This document shows, in pieces, positions 9,103 to 16,599 of a stretch of DNA of 64,000 nucleotides. Where the stretch lies: positions 81,438 to 145,437 of the forward strand of contig CAMCFN010000003.1 in assembly GCA_945874145.1 (NCBI GenBank). Reading direction: 5' to 3'. The stretch's first letter is position 1; every line of letters begins with the position of its first letter. Under the pieces are notes generated by a model, which saw nothing but the letters and a program-made list of their open reading frames with translations, ran no database searches and was not told the DNA's origin. The position numbers and the translations under genes were made by a program. Source of the DNA: Akkermansia muciniphila. GTDB lineage: Bacteria; Verrucomicrobiota; Verrucomicrobiia; Limisphaerales; SXTU01.

Positions 9103-9441
9103 ATGAAGAACCTTTTGGTGGGTGTTTGTGGTCATGCAGTCGCGATTGACAAGGCGACCGGCACCACGGTCTGGCAAACCCAGCTCCAAGGTGGCCGTAG
9201 TGAAGCCATAGTCGGTGGCTTCGGAGAATCGTTCGTGAGTCTGGCGACGGATGGGAACTTGGTGTTCGCACACACGCGAGGGAAGGTCTATTGCCTTACT
9301 GCTGAAACCGGAGAAGTCCTGTGGCGAAATGACCTCCCCAAGCTTGGTTTCAGCACCGCCACACTCTGTGCTCTTCCCATGACGCCAGACGCGGGGATAA
9401 CTGCTGAACAAATTCAGGCCAAGCGCAGCGCGGGTTCCTAG
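9103..9441 (+). CDS. Small PQQ-like repeat protein, possibly a remnant
   Basis: 112 residues with two PQQ-type propeller blades only: GHAVAIDKATGTTVWQTQL and GKVYCLTAETGEVLWRNDL. A functional propeller needs many more blades, so this is either a fragment of a larger lost gene or a small protein that oligomerises. There is no signal peptide. The last residues (AEQIQAKRSAGS) do not continue a blade and run into a repeat-rich intergenic tract that begins about 50 bp later. It starts 17 bp after the FkbM gene and could be co-transcribed. Confidence 0.55.
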   Translation: MKNLLVGVCGHAVAIDKATGTTVWQTQLQGGRSEAIVGGFGESFVSLATDGNLVFAHTRGKVYCLTAETGEVLWRNDLPKLGFSTATLCALPMTPDAGITAEQIQAKRSAGS

Positions 9442-9490
9442 CCGCGCGCACTTTCGTCTTGTCTGGCCCCAGCGAGGCCAAACGTGAGTA

Positions 9491-9676
9491 GCCGGGGGTG
9501 AAGCGAGACACGCGAGCGCAACCCCCCGGAACCGATTGGCAAACACCGCGAACCGCGTAGCGGTTCAACCCGGCTCGCAACCCAAGATTTGTTGCACCGC
9601 CACGCGGGGCCAAACCATTGATGTCGGCTTCCGTGGGTTTCACCCACGGCTACTGTTGTTCGGCCACTCCGTGGCC
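9491..9676. repeat. Cluster of four short hairpins between convergent genes
   Basis: Four inverted repeats follow one another in a gene-free 243-bp gap. The first is near-perfect: CCGGGGGT (9492-9499) against ACCCCCCGG (9521-9529). Then come GAACCGC/GCGGTTC (9550-9566, 3-base loop), CCGTGGG/CCCACGG (9631-9649, 5-base loop) and GGCCAC/GTGGCC (9662-9676, 3-base loop). They lie between the end of the small PQQ gene and the end of the dipeptidase gene. They could act as a bidirectional terminator or be REP-like elements. No T-tract follows the stems. Confidence 0.7.
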
Positions 9677-9684
9677 AAAGCGGG

Positions 9685-10797
9685 TTACGCCGGCAGATGC
9701 TTCCGCAGGAAGTTCAGGAAGTTGCCCGACATGATGCCTTCGATCTCCGCCTTCTTGTAGCCGCGCTTCTTCAGCAGGCCGGGAATCGTCTGGAGATCGT
9801 AGATCGTGTCCATGTCCAGCGGCGTCTGCTCGGTGCCGAAGCCGCCGTCGAGGTCCGTGCCGATGCCGACGTGCTTCGCGTTGCCGGCGAGCTGGCAGAT
9901 GTGGTCAATGTGGTCGCAGATGCGCTCAATCTTGAGCTGGAAGTCAGCGGCCTTGCTGCGGTGATGCACCCAGCCGGGCACCATCATGATGCCGTCGAAC
10001 GCCATGCCCAGCACGCCGCCGCGCTGGATGACCGTCTTGATCTGGTCGTCGGCGAACTGGCGGTTCCACGGCGCGAGCACGCGGCAGTTTTGATGGCTGG
10101 CCCAGAGCGGCCCTTGGAAAATGTCCACCGCCTCCCAGAAGTTCTCATCGTTCAGGTGCGTGGTATCGAGGATCATGCCGAGCCGGTCCATCTCCTTGAG
10201 CAAGTCCTTGCCGCGCGCGGGCAGCGGGCCTTCGGAGTCGGTGCCGTGAGCGTAAACGCCGGTGCCGTAGTGCGCCGGGCCAAGCGCGCGCAGGCCGTCC
10301 GCGTAACTGCGCTCCAGATGTTTCAGCGTGATGAGCGAGTCCGCACCTTCCAGGCTGAGCACGAAGCCGATGGGGGCCTTCGCGGCCTTCCGGCGGGACT
10401 CGACCACGTAGCACTTTTCCTCCGGGGCGGGCAGCTTCTGCCAGAGCTTGAAATGCGCGTCGAGCTGCGTGCTGGTGCGGATGGACACCAGTTCCCCCGC
10501 CTCTTCCATCGCCCGATACCAAGCAAGCTGGCCCTGGGTTTGCGCCCAGGCCTGATGCGGTGAGTTCCAGCCGGGCAGGCGGTGGAAGTAGGGCGCGTGC
10601 CGGGCGATTTGCGTGGCCACGCACAGGCCGATCTCCGCGCGGCGCATCTCGGGGAAGGTCACCGTGCCATTGCCCCGGTCTGTCTTATCCTTCTTGCCGA
10701 GTTCCCAGCGGCGGATGCGCTCAACGGACCACGTGAGGTCGCGGTTCCATTCCAGCGCGTTCATGGCGAGGTCGAGGTGGGCGTCGAGGATAAACAT
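9685..10797 (-). CDS. Membrane-dipeptidase family (peptidase M19) enzyme
   Basis: 370 residues of a zinc TIM-barrel dipeptidase. Visible ligand motifs are DAHLDLAMN (the H-x-D pair), SLEGADSL (bridging Glu), LDTTHLND and WASHQNCR (His ligands), and HVGIGTDLDGGFG near the C terminus. M19 enzymes cleave dipeptides, including D-amino-acid-containing ones, and sometimes beta-lactams. No signal peptide is present, so it is probably cytoplasmic, perhaps in peptide turnover. It follows the epimerase gene by 65 bp on the same strand, but a link to glycan synthesis is only positional. Confidence 0.9.
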   Translation of the reverse strand: MFILDAHLDLAMNALEWNRDLTWSVERIRRWELGKKDKTDRGNGTVTFPEMRRAEIGLCVATQIARHAPYFHRLPGWNSPHQAWAQTQGQLAWYRAMEEAGELVSIRTSTQLDAHFKLWQKLPAPEEKCYVVESRRKAAKAPIGFVLSLEGADSLITLKHLERSYADGLRALGPAHYGTGVYAHGTDSEGPLPARGKDLLKEMDRLGMILDTTHLNDENFWEAVDIFQGPLWASHQNCRVLAPWNRQFADDQIKTVIQRGGVLGMAFDGIMMVPGWVHHRSKAADFQLKIERICDHIDHICQLAGNAKHVGIGTDLDGGFGTEQTPLDMDTIYDLQTIPGLLKKRGYKKAEIEGIMSGNFLNFLRKHLPA

Positions 10798-10862
10798 GAT
10801 TTAGGTGGGCGGAAGTTAGGCGGAATGCACGGCCGTCGTCAGCAAGGAATTTGGCGGGGCGA

Positions 10863-11813
10863 TCACGCGGGGGTGCCTGCATTCCATGTCCGGCACCATG
10901 CAACTGCGCGCGGGATGCCCGCTTCCAGCGGCACCTGCGGCGTGTAGCCGAGGAGTTGCTTCGCTTTGGTGATGTCGGCGACGTAGCGCGTGACTTCGCC
11001 GAGTTGCGTGGGGGCTAGGGTGATTTGCGGCGTCTTTCCCAGCGCTTCACCGACGAGTTCCGCCATGTGGACGAGCGTGTGGCCCTGTCCGCAGGCGAGG
11101 TTGATCGTCTCGTTCTTCACTCGGCCCGCCGCCAACGCCGCCACGCCACGCGCAATTCCGTCCACGCAGTCGTCCACGTAGGTGAAGTCGAGCACCTTGT
11201 CCGCACCGAAGATCGTGATGGGCTGCTCCGCCGCAATGCGCCGGATGAAGAGCGGAATGACTCGCTCCATGCGCTCGATGTCGTTGTCGAACCGGCCATA
11301 GACATTGCTGAAGCGGAAGACGAGGTAGGGCAGGCCGTAGCAGCGCGCGTAGGAGTAGATCAGCGCCTCGCCGGCAATCTTGCTCGCCGAATAAGTGCTC
11401 TCCGTGTAGGCGAAGTCCGCGCTCGCCTCGGCCGTCGCGAAGCGGTGGATGTCGCCATACACCTCGCGGCTGCTGGAGAAGACCAGCGGCGTGCGCGTGA
11501 GCCGGCAGTATTCGAGCACGTTGAAGGTGACGGTGATGTTCTCCAGCGCGCGATACGGCTCCTTCACGAGCTGATGGACCTTCGCGTTCGCCGCGAGGTG
11601 GACGACCACGTCGCTCTTCGGATACTCCGCGTCACCGATGCCGGTGGACGAGGCGGGATAATTGCCACTGAGGTCTTGCAGTAGCGTGGGGAAGCGGTCG
11701 GTCCAAGTGTTCGCGCGCTTGTCCACGCCGAAGACCTCGTGCCCGTCCGCGAGCAGGCGCAACGCGAGGTTCGTGCCGATTTGCCCGCTGGAACCGAAGA
11801 GGAGAATGCGCAT
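10863..11813 (-). CDS. NAD-dependent sugar epimerase/dehydratase (extended SDR)
   Basis: 316 residues from ATG 11813. A longer frame to 11837 would run into a repeat, and MRILLFGSSGQIG is the natural N terminus. GSSGQIG at residues 7-13 is the NAD-binding glycine motif, and YSASK near residue 143 holds the catalytic Tyr and Lys. VVHLAANAKV, VFSSSREVYG and FRFSNVYGRFDND are extended-SDR blocks. The enzyme probably converts a nucleotide sugar such as a UDP- or GDP-hexose. Downstream of a DegT aminotransferase and a NusG-like gene on the same strand, it fits a surface-polysaccharide set. Confidence 0.88.
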   Translation of the reverse strand: MRILLFGSSGQIGTNLALRLLADGHEVFGVDKRANTWTDRFPTLLQDLSGNYPASSTGIGDAEYPKSDVVVHLAANAKVHQLVKEPYRALENITVTFNVLEYCRLTRTPLVFSSSREVYGDIHRFATAEASADFAYTESTYSASKIAGEALIYSYARCYGLPYLVFRFSNVYGRFDNDIERMERVIPLFIRRIAAEQPITIFGADKVLDFTYVDDCVDGIARGVAALAAGRVKNETINLACGQGHTLVHMAELVGEALGKTPQITLAPTQLGEVTRYVADITKAKQLLGYTPQVPLEAGIPRAVAWCRTWNAGTPA

Positions 11814-11830
11814 GGTGAACGCGGCGGATT

Positions 11831-11865
11831 TAACCACGAATGGACACGAATGGACACGAATTTGT
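11831..11865. repeat. Family D repeat (TGGACACGAA units)
   Basis: Contains the decamer TGGACACGAA twice in tandem (11841-11860) after ACCACGAA. The same phrase recurs at 13131-13162 and, inverted, at 13254-13285. All copies lie just outside coding regions. Translated in the minus direction it gives the spurious peptide FVSIRVH at the start of over-long reading frames. Confidence 0.8.
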
Positions 11866-11870
11866 CGGCC

Positions 11871-11975
11871 GGAGCACGGACTTCAGTCCGCTTCACCCTG
11901 CGAAGTTCCCGAGCGTCAATCCCAGCGAAGCTGCTCGGTAGTGCTCGCGTTGAAGCGGGCTGAGGCCTGCGCTCC
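11871..11975. repeat. Family A paired palindrome, 105 bp
   Basis: Begins GGAGCACGGACTTCAGTCCG and ends as its inverted counterpart; the 25-bp ends match at 20 positions when one is reverse-complemented. Each end is itself a palindrome (CGGACT/AGTCCG on the left). It fills the gap between the epimerase and DegT genes. Six copies of this design occur in the window. Confidence 0.8.
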
Positions 11976-11982
11976 GGAAACG

Positions 11983-13116
11983 CTACCTCCCCGCCACCAC
12001 GAATTCGCTGACCGCCGCGATGACCTCGTCCTGCTGCGCGCGCGTCAGCTCGGGGAAGATGGGGAGGCTCACGGCTTCGCCCGCGAGTTGCGCGGACACC
12101 GGCAAGTCCGTGTCCGTCTGTGCCACGGCAGCAAAACACTCCTGCGCATGGAGCGGCACCGGGTAGTAAATCTCCGAGCCGATTTGCCGGGCGGTGAGCC
12201 AGGTGCGCAACGCGTCACGCTGGCCCGCGCCGGGCAGCCGCAGCGTGTATTGGTTCCAGATGTGGCCGTTGCCGGGTTGGGCAGCCGGGAGAATCAGCTG
12301 CGTGCCGAGGCCGGGTAGCTTGGCGAAGTGCTCGGTGTAACGCGCCGCGTTTGCCGCCCGTAGCTGCGCGTAGCCGTCCAGATGTGGAAGTTTCACTGCG
12401 AGCAGTGCGGCCTGCACGGCGTCGAGGCGGAAGTTTCCACCCACGAACCTATGGAAATACTTTGGGTGCGCGCCGTGGTTGCGGAGCAGCGTGGCGCGCT
12501 CGGCCAAGCTGTCGTCGTTGGTCGTGAGCAGGCCAGCGTCGCCAAACGCGCCGAGGTTCTTGGTCGGGAAGAAGCTGAACGCGCCGAAGTCGCCGAGGCC
12601 GCCGATGCGCTTGCCACCCTGCGTCGCCCCGACCGCTTGCGCGGCGTCCTCGATGACCTTGATCCCGTGCTGGCGGGCCAGTGCGTTCACGGATTCCATC
12701 TCCGCCGCCTGCCCGTAAAGATGCACGGGCAGGATGGCCTTGGTGCGCGGGGTGATGCGGCGCGCGGCATCGGCCACGTCGAGGTTGAAGGTGTCCGCGC
12801 GCACATCGCAGAAGACCGGCTTCGCGCCGGTGCGCGCGACGCAGCCAGCGGTGGCGAAGAACGTGAAGCTCGGGCAAATCACCTCATCGTCCGGGCCGAT
12901 GTCCAACGCCATCAGCGCGAGCAGGATGGCATCGGTGCCCGAGGAGATTCCCAGCGCGTGCCGCACCCCGAGATACTCCGCGCACTGGCGCTCGAAGTTC
13001 TGCACCTCGGGGCCGAGGATGAACATGCCCGAGGCCAACACCCGGGCGAAGGCCGCTTGCAGGTCGGCGGCAAGCGCGTGGTTCTGGATTTTGGTGTCGA
13101 AGAGCGGGACAGGCAT
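11983..13116 (-). CDS. DegT/DnrJ/EryC1/StrS-type sugar aminotransferase
   Basis: 377 residues from ATG 13116 (MPVPLFDTKIQN). The frame extends to 13191, but that part is encoded by a dispersed repeat. This PLP enzyme family transaminates keto-sugar nucleotides. Visible motifs are GISSGTDAILLAL, EVICPSFTFFATA, VIEDAAQAVGA with the PLP-binding Asp, FSFFPTKNLGAFGDAG with the Schiff-base Lys near residue 185, and GGNFRLDAVQAALLAVKL. It is the second gene after the NusG-like regulator, with the epimerase downstream; together they could build an amino sugar for a surface polysaccharide. Confidence 0.92.
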   Translation of the reverse strand: MPVPLFDTKIQNHALAADLQAAFARVLASGMFILGPEVQNFERQCAEYLGVRHALGISSGTDAILLALMALDIGPDDEVICPSFTFFATAGCVARTGAKPVFCDVRADTFNLDVADAARRITPRTKAILPVHLYGQAAEMESVNALARQHGIKVIEDAAQAVGATQGGKRIGGLGDFGAFSFFPTKNLGAFGDAGLLTTNDDSLAERATLLRNHGAHPKYFHRFVGGNFRLDAVQAALLAVKLPHLDGYAQLRAANAARYTEHFAKLPGLGTQLILPAAQPGNGHIWNQYTLRLPGAGQRDALRTWLTARQIGSEIYYPVPLHAQECFAAVAQTDTDLPVSAQLAGEAVSLPIFPELTRAQQDEVIAAVSEFVVAGR

Positions 13117-13130
13117 GGCAAACGAACTGG

Positions 13131-13162
13131 TTAACCACCAATGGACACGAATGGACACGAAG
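13131..13162. repeat. Family D repeat, second copy
   Basis: TTAACCACCA followed by two ATGGACACGA units (13141-13160), 15 bp upstream of the DegT start codon. It could sit in the leader of the DegT mRNA. It explains the false N-terminal extension of the DegT reading frame. Confidence 0.8.
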
Positions 13163-13253
13163 CAAGGAAACCGATTCCGCCCGCCAAACACGCGAAGGAC
13201 GCCAAATGAAACGGCTCCTTTCGCGCTGTTTCGCGCGTTTCGCGGGCACCCAA

Positions 13254-13285
13254 TTCGTGTTTCTTCGTGTCCATTTGTGGTTTCA
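13254..13285. repeat. Family D repeat, inverted copy
   Basis: TTCGTGTTTCTTCGTGTCCA followed by TTTGTGGTTT is the reverse complement of the family D phrase. With the copy at 13131 it encloses the DegT leader, so the two form an inverted pair about 155 bp across. It lies immediately downstream of the NusG-like gene. Confidence 0.75.
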
Positions 13286-13293
13286 CTCTGTTT

Positions 13294-13830
13294 TCAGTCG
13301 AGGCGTGGATTGACGCCGGTTTTGACGAGGCTGGCGGCGGCGAGTTCGGTTTCCACGGGACGCCCCAGAAACTCCAGCAGCACCCGCACGCGGTCCTTGG
13401 CGGGCATGAGCCGCTGCACCACTGCCGTGATGCCCATGAAGGTGCCATCCGCGATGACCACCTCGTCACCTGGTTGCACCGCGTCGGGAAACACCTTGAG
13501 GTCAGTTTCATCCAGTCGCGTGCGCAGGTCGGTGATGACCTCGTCCGGCACGGGAGCGAAGTAGTCGCCAAAGTGGACGACGCCGGCGACGCCGTGCGCA
13601 GCCTTGATGATGCGCAAGTCGCGCAGGTCGAACCGGGCGAAGAGGTAGTTCGGAAACATCGCTTCGTTGAACCAGACCTTGCCCCTCCGGGTGGCGCGCT
13701 GGAAACGCACGCGCGGGCAGAACACGTCCACCCCCGGCAACTGCTTCAAGTGGCCGGCGGCGATGTGCTCGTGTTTGATTTGCGACCGCACGCAAAACCA
13801 AGCCGGCGCGGCTTCCGAAGCATCACTCAT
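13294..13830 (-). CDS. NusG-like transcription antitermination protein (RfaH/LoaP-type paralogue)
   Basis: 178 residues from ATG 13830. The N-terminal half is an NGN domain: WFCVRSQIKHEHIAAGHL, VDVFCPRVRF, MFPNYLFARFDL and GVAGVVHFGD. The C-terminal half has a KOW-like segment: VQPGDEVVIADGTFMGITAVV. This is the architecture of specialised NusG paralogues that travel with polysaccharide clusters and let RNA polymerase read long operons. The window lacks the usual NusG context (secE, ribosomal proteins). Being first in the run with DegT and epimerase genes, it probably acts on them in cis. A 98-bp divergent gap separates it from the esterase gene. Confidence 0.85.
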   Translation of the reverse strand: MSDASEAAPAWFCVRSQIKHEHIAAGHLKQLPGVDVFCPRVRFQRATRRGKVWFNEAMFPNYLFARFDLRDLRIIKAAHGVAGVVHFGDYFAPVPDEVITDLRTRLDETDLKVFPDAVQPGDEVVIADGTFMGITAVVQRLMPAKDRVRVLLEFLGRPVETELAAASLVKTGVNPRLD

Positions 13831-13928
13831 GTGCGCTGACCGTAGCCCGGTGCGTTTCGGGGTCACAAGCCTTTTGCAGGTGCGTGGCTTGCCTCCGCTG
13901 GCGGGGTCCGCAATGCTGCGCCCTGCCT

Positions 13929-14765
13929 ATGACATTCCCGACTGTGCGTTCACTCTGGTTGTGCGCTGCGAGTTCACTGCTCGCCACCGCCGCTCTGCTT
14001 TCCGCCCAAACCCTTGACGCCGACCTCATGCAAGCCCGCGAGAAATTCCAAACCCAGCTCTCCAAACAGGTTGAACTCGGCTACCTGCTCTACCTGCCGC
14101 CGGGCTACGATGTGAAGGCGGCGAAGCAGTGGCCGCTCATACTCTTCCTCCACGGCGCGGGCGAACGCGGCACGAACCTCGCGCAAGTTTCCGCCCACGG
14201 CCCGCCCAAGCTGGTGAAGAAGAATCTGCCTGCGCCGAAAGCTGAGACTGAGGCCGCCCGCCAGGAGCGCGAGGTCGCCACGCAGTTGCTGAAGGAGAAA
14301 TTTATCATCGTGTCGCCGCAATGCCCCACGGGACAGCGCTGGGAGAGCGAGACGATCATTGCCCTGATCGACAGCGTGCTCGCCCGCCACAAGGTGGATG
14401 CGGCTCGGGTGTATCTCACCGGACTGAGCATGGGCGGGTATGGTTCGTGGGCCTTGCTGGCGAAATTCCCAGAGCGCTTTGCCGCCGTGGCCCCCATCTG
14501 CGGCGGGGGCGAACGCATCGACATCCTGCTGGCGGCCCGCGAGAAGGCCGCCGCCCTGAAATCACTTCCCGTGTGGGCCTTTCACGGGGCCAAGGATCCA
14601 GTCGTCCCGCTCGTGGAATCGGAGCGGATGGTGGAGGCGCTGAAGAAAGCCGGGGTGAAGGAACTGCAACTCACGGTGTATCCTGAGGCGCAGCACGACT
14701 CATGGACGGCGACTTACAGCAACCCGAAGCTCTACGAGTGGTTCCTCGCGCACGAGCGGAAGTAA
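13929..14765 (+). CDS. Secreted alpha/beta-hydrolase (phospholipase/carboxylesterase-like)
   Basis: 278 residues from ATG 13929, chosen because a signal peptide follows (LWLCAASSLLATAALLSAQ). The fold is a dienelactone hydrolase/poly(3-hydroxybutyrate) depolymerase-like esterase. LILFLHGAGERG holds the oxyanion region, YLTGLSMGGYGSW the nucleophile Ser, VWAFHGAKDPVVP the Asp and YPEAQHDSW the His. Proteins of this type in Verrucomicrobiota often act on acetylated or feruloylated plant or algal polysaccharides, but the substrate cannot be inferred here. It ends 74 bp before the convergent carbonic anhydrase gene. Confidence 0.87.
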   Translation: MTFPTVRSLWLCAASSLLATAALLSAQTLDADLMQAREKFQTQLSKQVELGYLLYLPPGYDVKAAKQWPLILFLHGAGERGTNLAQVSAHGPPKLVKKNLPAPKAETEAARQEREVATQLLKEKFIIVSPQCPTGQRWESETIIALIDSVLARHKVDAARVYLTGLSMGGYGSWALLAKFPERFAAVAPICGGGERIDILLAAREKAAALKSLPVWAFHGAKDPVVPLVESERMVEALKKAGVKELQLTVYPEAQHDSWTATYSNPKLYEWFLAHERK

Positions 14766-14839
14766 GCCGGGGCGCGCGAAGGCCGCGAAGTGGATAGGTT
14801 GAAGAGGTGGCCAAGGCCTTTGCACGGCACCGTCTTGGC

Positions 14840-15391
14840 TCACGTCTCCAGCGGCGCGCCGATGTTGATCCCGTGCTTCCGGCAGAAAGCCCCGTTGCCC
14901 ACGTATTTCTCCGCCCAGTATTTCAGGCCAGCCCGTTCTTCCGGCGTGAGCGTGCGCACCACCTTCGCCGGCGAGCCGAGCACCAGGGAGCCGGGCGGCA
15001 CCTTTGTCCCCCCGGTCACGAGCGCGTTCGCCCCCACGATGCTTTGCGCACCGATCTCCGCGCCGTCGAGGATGGTCGCGCCCATGCCGATGAGGCATTC
15101 GTCGCCTATGGTGCAGGCGTGGATGATGGCGGAGTGGCCGACGGTGACCCACTCGCCGATGAGGCAGGCAAAGTCGTCCGCGAGATGCACCACCGCGTTG
15201 TCCTGAATGTTCGAGTTCGCGCCGACTACGATGCGGTTGATGTCGCCCCGCAGCACAGCGCCATACCACACGCTGGCGTAGTCTCCCAAGGTGACATCGC
15301 CCAGAACCACGGCGGTCTTGGCTAGATAAACCCCGTTGCCGAGAACGGGCTTGTTGCGGAGAAAGGTGTCGAGGCGTTGTTCCAAAGTCAT
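14840..15391 (-). CDS. Gamma-class carbonic anhydrase family protein
   Basis: 183 residues from ATG 15391, the usual family length. The frame is open to 15709 but the extra part overlaps the divergent MBL gene. It is a left-handed beta-helix of hexapeptide repeats (VVLGDVTLGDYASVWYG, IGDECLIGMGATILDG, IVGANALVTGG). The three metal His are visible in NAVVHLAD and GHSAIIHACTIG. Members hydrate CO2 or serve as acyltransferase-like proteins (YrdA/PaaY), so the reaction is uncertain. The 178-bp divergent gap to 15570 must hold promoters for both genes. Confidence 0.92.
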   Translation of the reverse strand: MTLEQRLDTFLRNKPVLGNGVYLAKTAVVLGDVTLGDYASVWYGAVLRGDINRIVVGANSNIQDNAVVHLADDFACLIGEWVTVGHSAIIHACTIGDECLIGMGATILDGAEIGAQSIVGANALVTGGTKVPPGSLVLGSPAKVVRTLTPEERAGLKYWAEKYVGNGAFCRKHGINIGAPLET

Positions 15392-15569
15392 GGAGGGATG
15401 AAACGGCGCGGGCGCGCGGGCGCAAGGCAAAATTGCCCGCGCCCATTGGCCTGTGGACGTGCGGAGGCTGAATCGGCGTGAAAGCCGCGTCCCTTCACCG
15501 GAAAACTTCCACTTTTCACTTGGAGCATGGGCCTTTGTGGCGTAAGCAGGAATTGCCAGTCCGTCGCGT

Positions 15570-16505
15570 ATGAACAGTGAACCGGGACATTTGCAAACTG
15601 GAGGAACCAGGCGCCGCAAGCTGCCGAGTTCCTTCAAGGAGCTCACCCCCACCAAGGCCTTCAACCCGCGCACGTTCTTCCGCGAAATGGTGTGGAAGGC
15701 TCTGGTCACGCGGCGTGCGGGGGAGCATCAGATGCCCAAGTTCCCCCGGCTGGAGCCCGGCCAGCTCGCGTTGACCTGGATCGGGCACGCGTCCTTTCTG
15801 GTCCAGTTCAACGACCTCAATGTGCTGGTGGACCCGAACTTCGCCAACTGGCTGTTCCTCCTGAAACGGCTGCGGCGCTCCGGCCTCAAGCTGGCGGACC
15901 TTCCGCCCATCGACCTTGTTCTGCTCACGCACGCGCACTTTGACCACTTCCACAAGCCATCCATCCGCAAGTTGCCGCATCCGAAGATCGGCGTGATGCC
16001 GTGGGGCATGGGCTTGCTGGCCAAGGGACTGGGCTTCAGCCGCATCGTCGAGCTGCAATGGTGGGAGAGCTTCAGCCACGGGGATTGGAAAGTGACGCTG
16101 ACGCCCTGCAAGCATTGGGGAGCGCGGACGTTGACGGACCGGCATCGTGGCTACGGCGGCTTCGTGCTGGAGCATCAGGGGCGCACGGTCTACCACGCCG
16201 GCGACAGCGCCTATTTCGATGGGTTCAAGGAGATTGGCACCCGGCTCGCCCCGGAGATCGCGCTGCTGCCGATTGGCGCTTACTACCCCGAGAGTTTCCG
16301 CAACGTCCACATGGGCCCGGATGAGGCCATGCAGGTCTTCCATGACGTAAAGGCCAAGTGGTTCGTGCCGATGCACTACGGCACGTTCAAGCTGTCCTTC
16401 GAGGAGATGGACGAGCCGCCGCGGTGGCTGCGTGATTTGTCGCGGAAGAACGGCACCGCCAACCAGGTGCGGATACTGGACGAGGGTGTGCCGGAGGTGT
16501 TCTGA
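15570..16505 (+). CDS. MBL-fold metallohydrolase (NAPE-PLD/UlaG-like)
   Basis: 311 residues. The metallo-beta-lactamase signature THAHFDHFH lies in LVLLTHAHFDHF, preceded by LTWIGHASFLVQF and LVDPNFANW. Later metal or fold motifs are VTLTPCKHWG, VYHAGDSAYFDG, LLPIGAYYP and FVPMHYGTF. The order and the N-terminal extension of about 65 residues resemble N-acyl-phosphatidylethanolamine phospholipase D relatives, which in bacteria have uncertain lipid or phosphodiester substrates. No signal peptide. The ABC-F gene follows after 94 bp on the same strand. Confidence 0.9.
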   Translation: MNSEPGHLQTGGTRRRKLPSSFKELTPTKAFNPRTFFREMVWKALVTRRAGEHQMPKFPRLEPGQLALTWIGHASFLVQFNDLNVLVDPNFANWLFLLKRLRRSGLKLADLPPIDLVLLTHAHFDHFHKPSIRKLPHPKIGVMPWGMGLLAKGLGFSRIVELQWWESFSHGDWKVTLTPCKHWGARTLTDRHRGYGGFVLEHQGRTVYHAGDSAYFDGFKEIGTRLAPEIALLPIGAYYPESFRNVHMGPDEAMQVFHDVKAKWFVPMHYGTFKLSFEEMDEPPRWLRDLSRKNGTANQVRILDEGVPEVF

Positions 16506-16599
16506 GGCTCGGGTCCGATCACTCGCCGCCGTTTGGCTCTGGCCCTCGATTACTCCTCTTGCGCCCCGCGCCCGACATCCCCAACATCCGCCGCTCTGG

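Noticed and set aside
9491..9676. Possible CRISPR array in the hairpin cluster
   Set aside because: The hairpins differ in sequence and spacing; there is no constant direct repeat with unique spacers, and no cas gene.
14840..15709. 289-residue version of the gamma carbonic anhydrase
   Set aside because: The extra 106 residues overlap the divergent MBL gene and have no hexapeptide pattern; ATG 15391 gives the family length.
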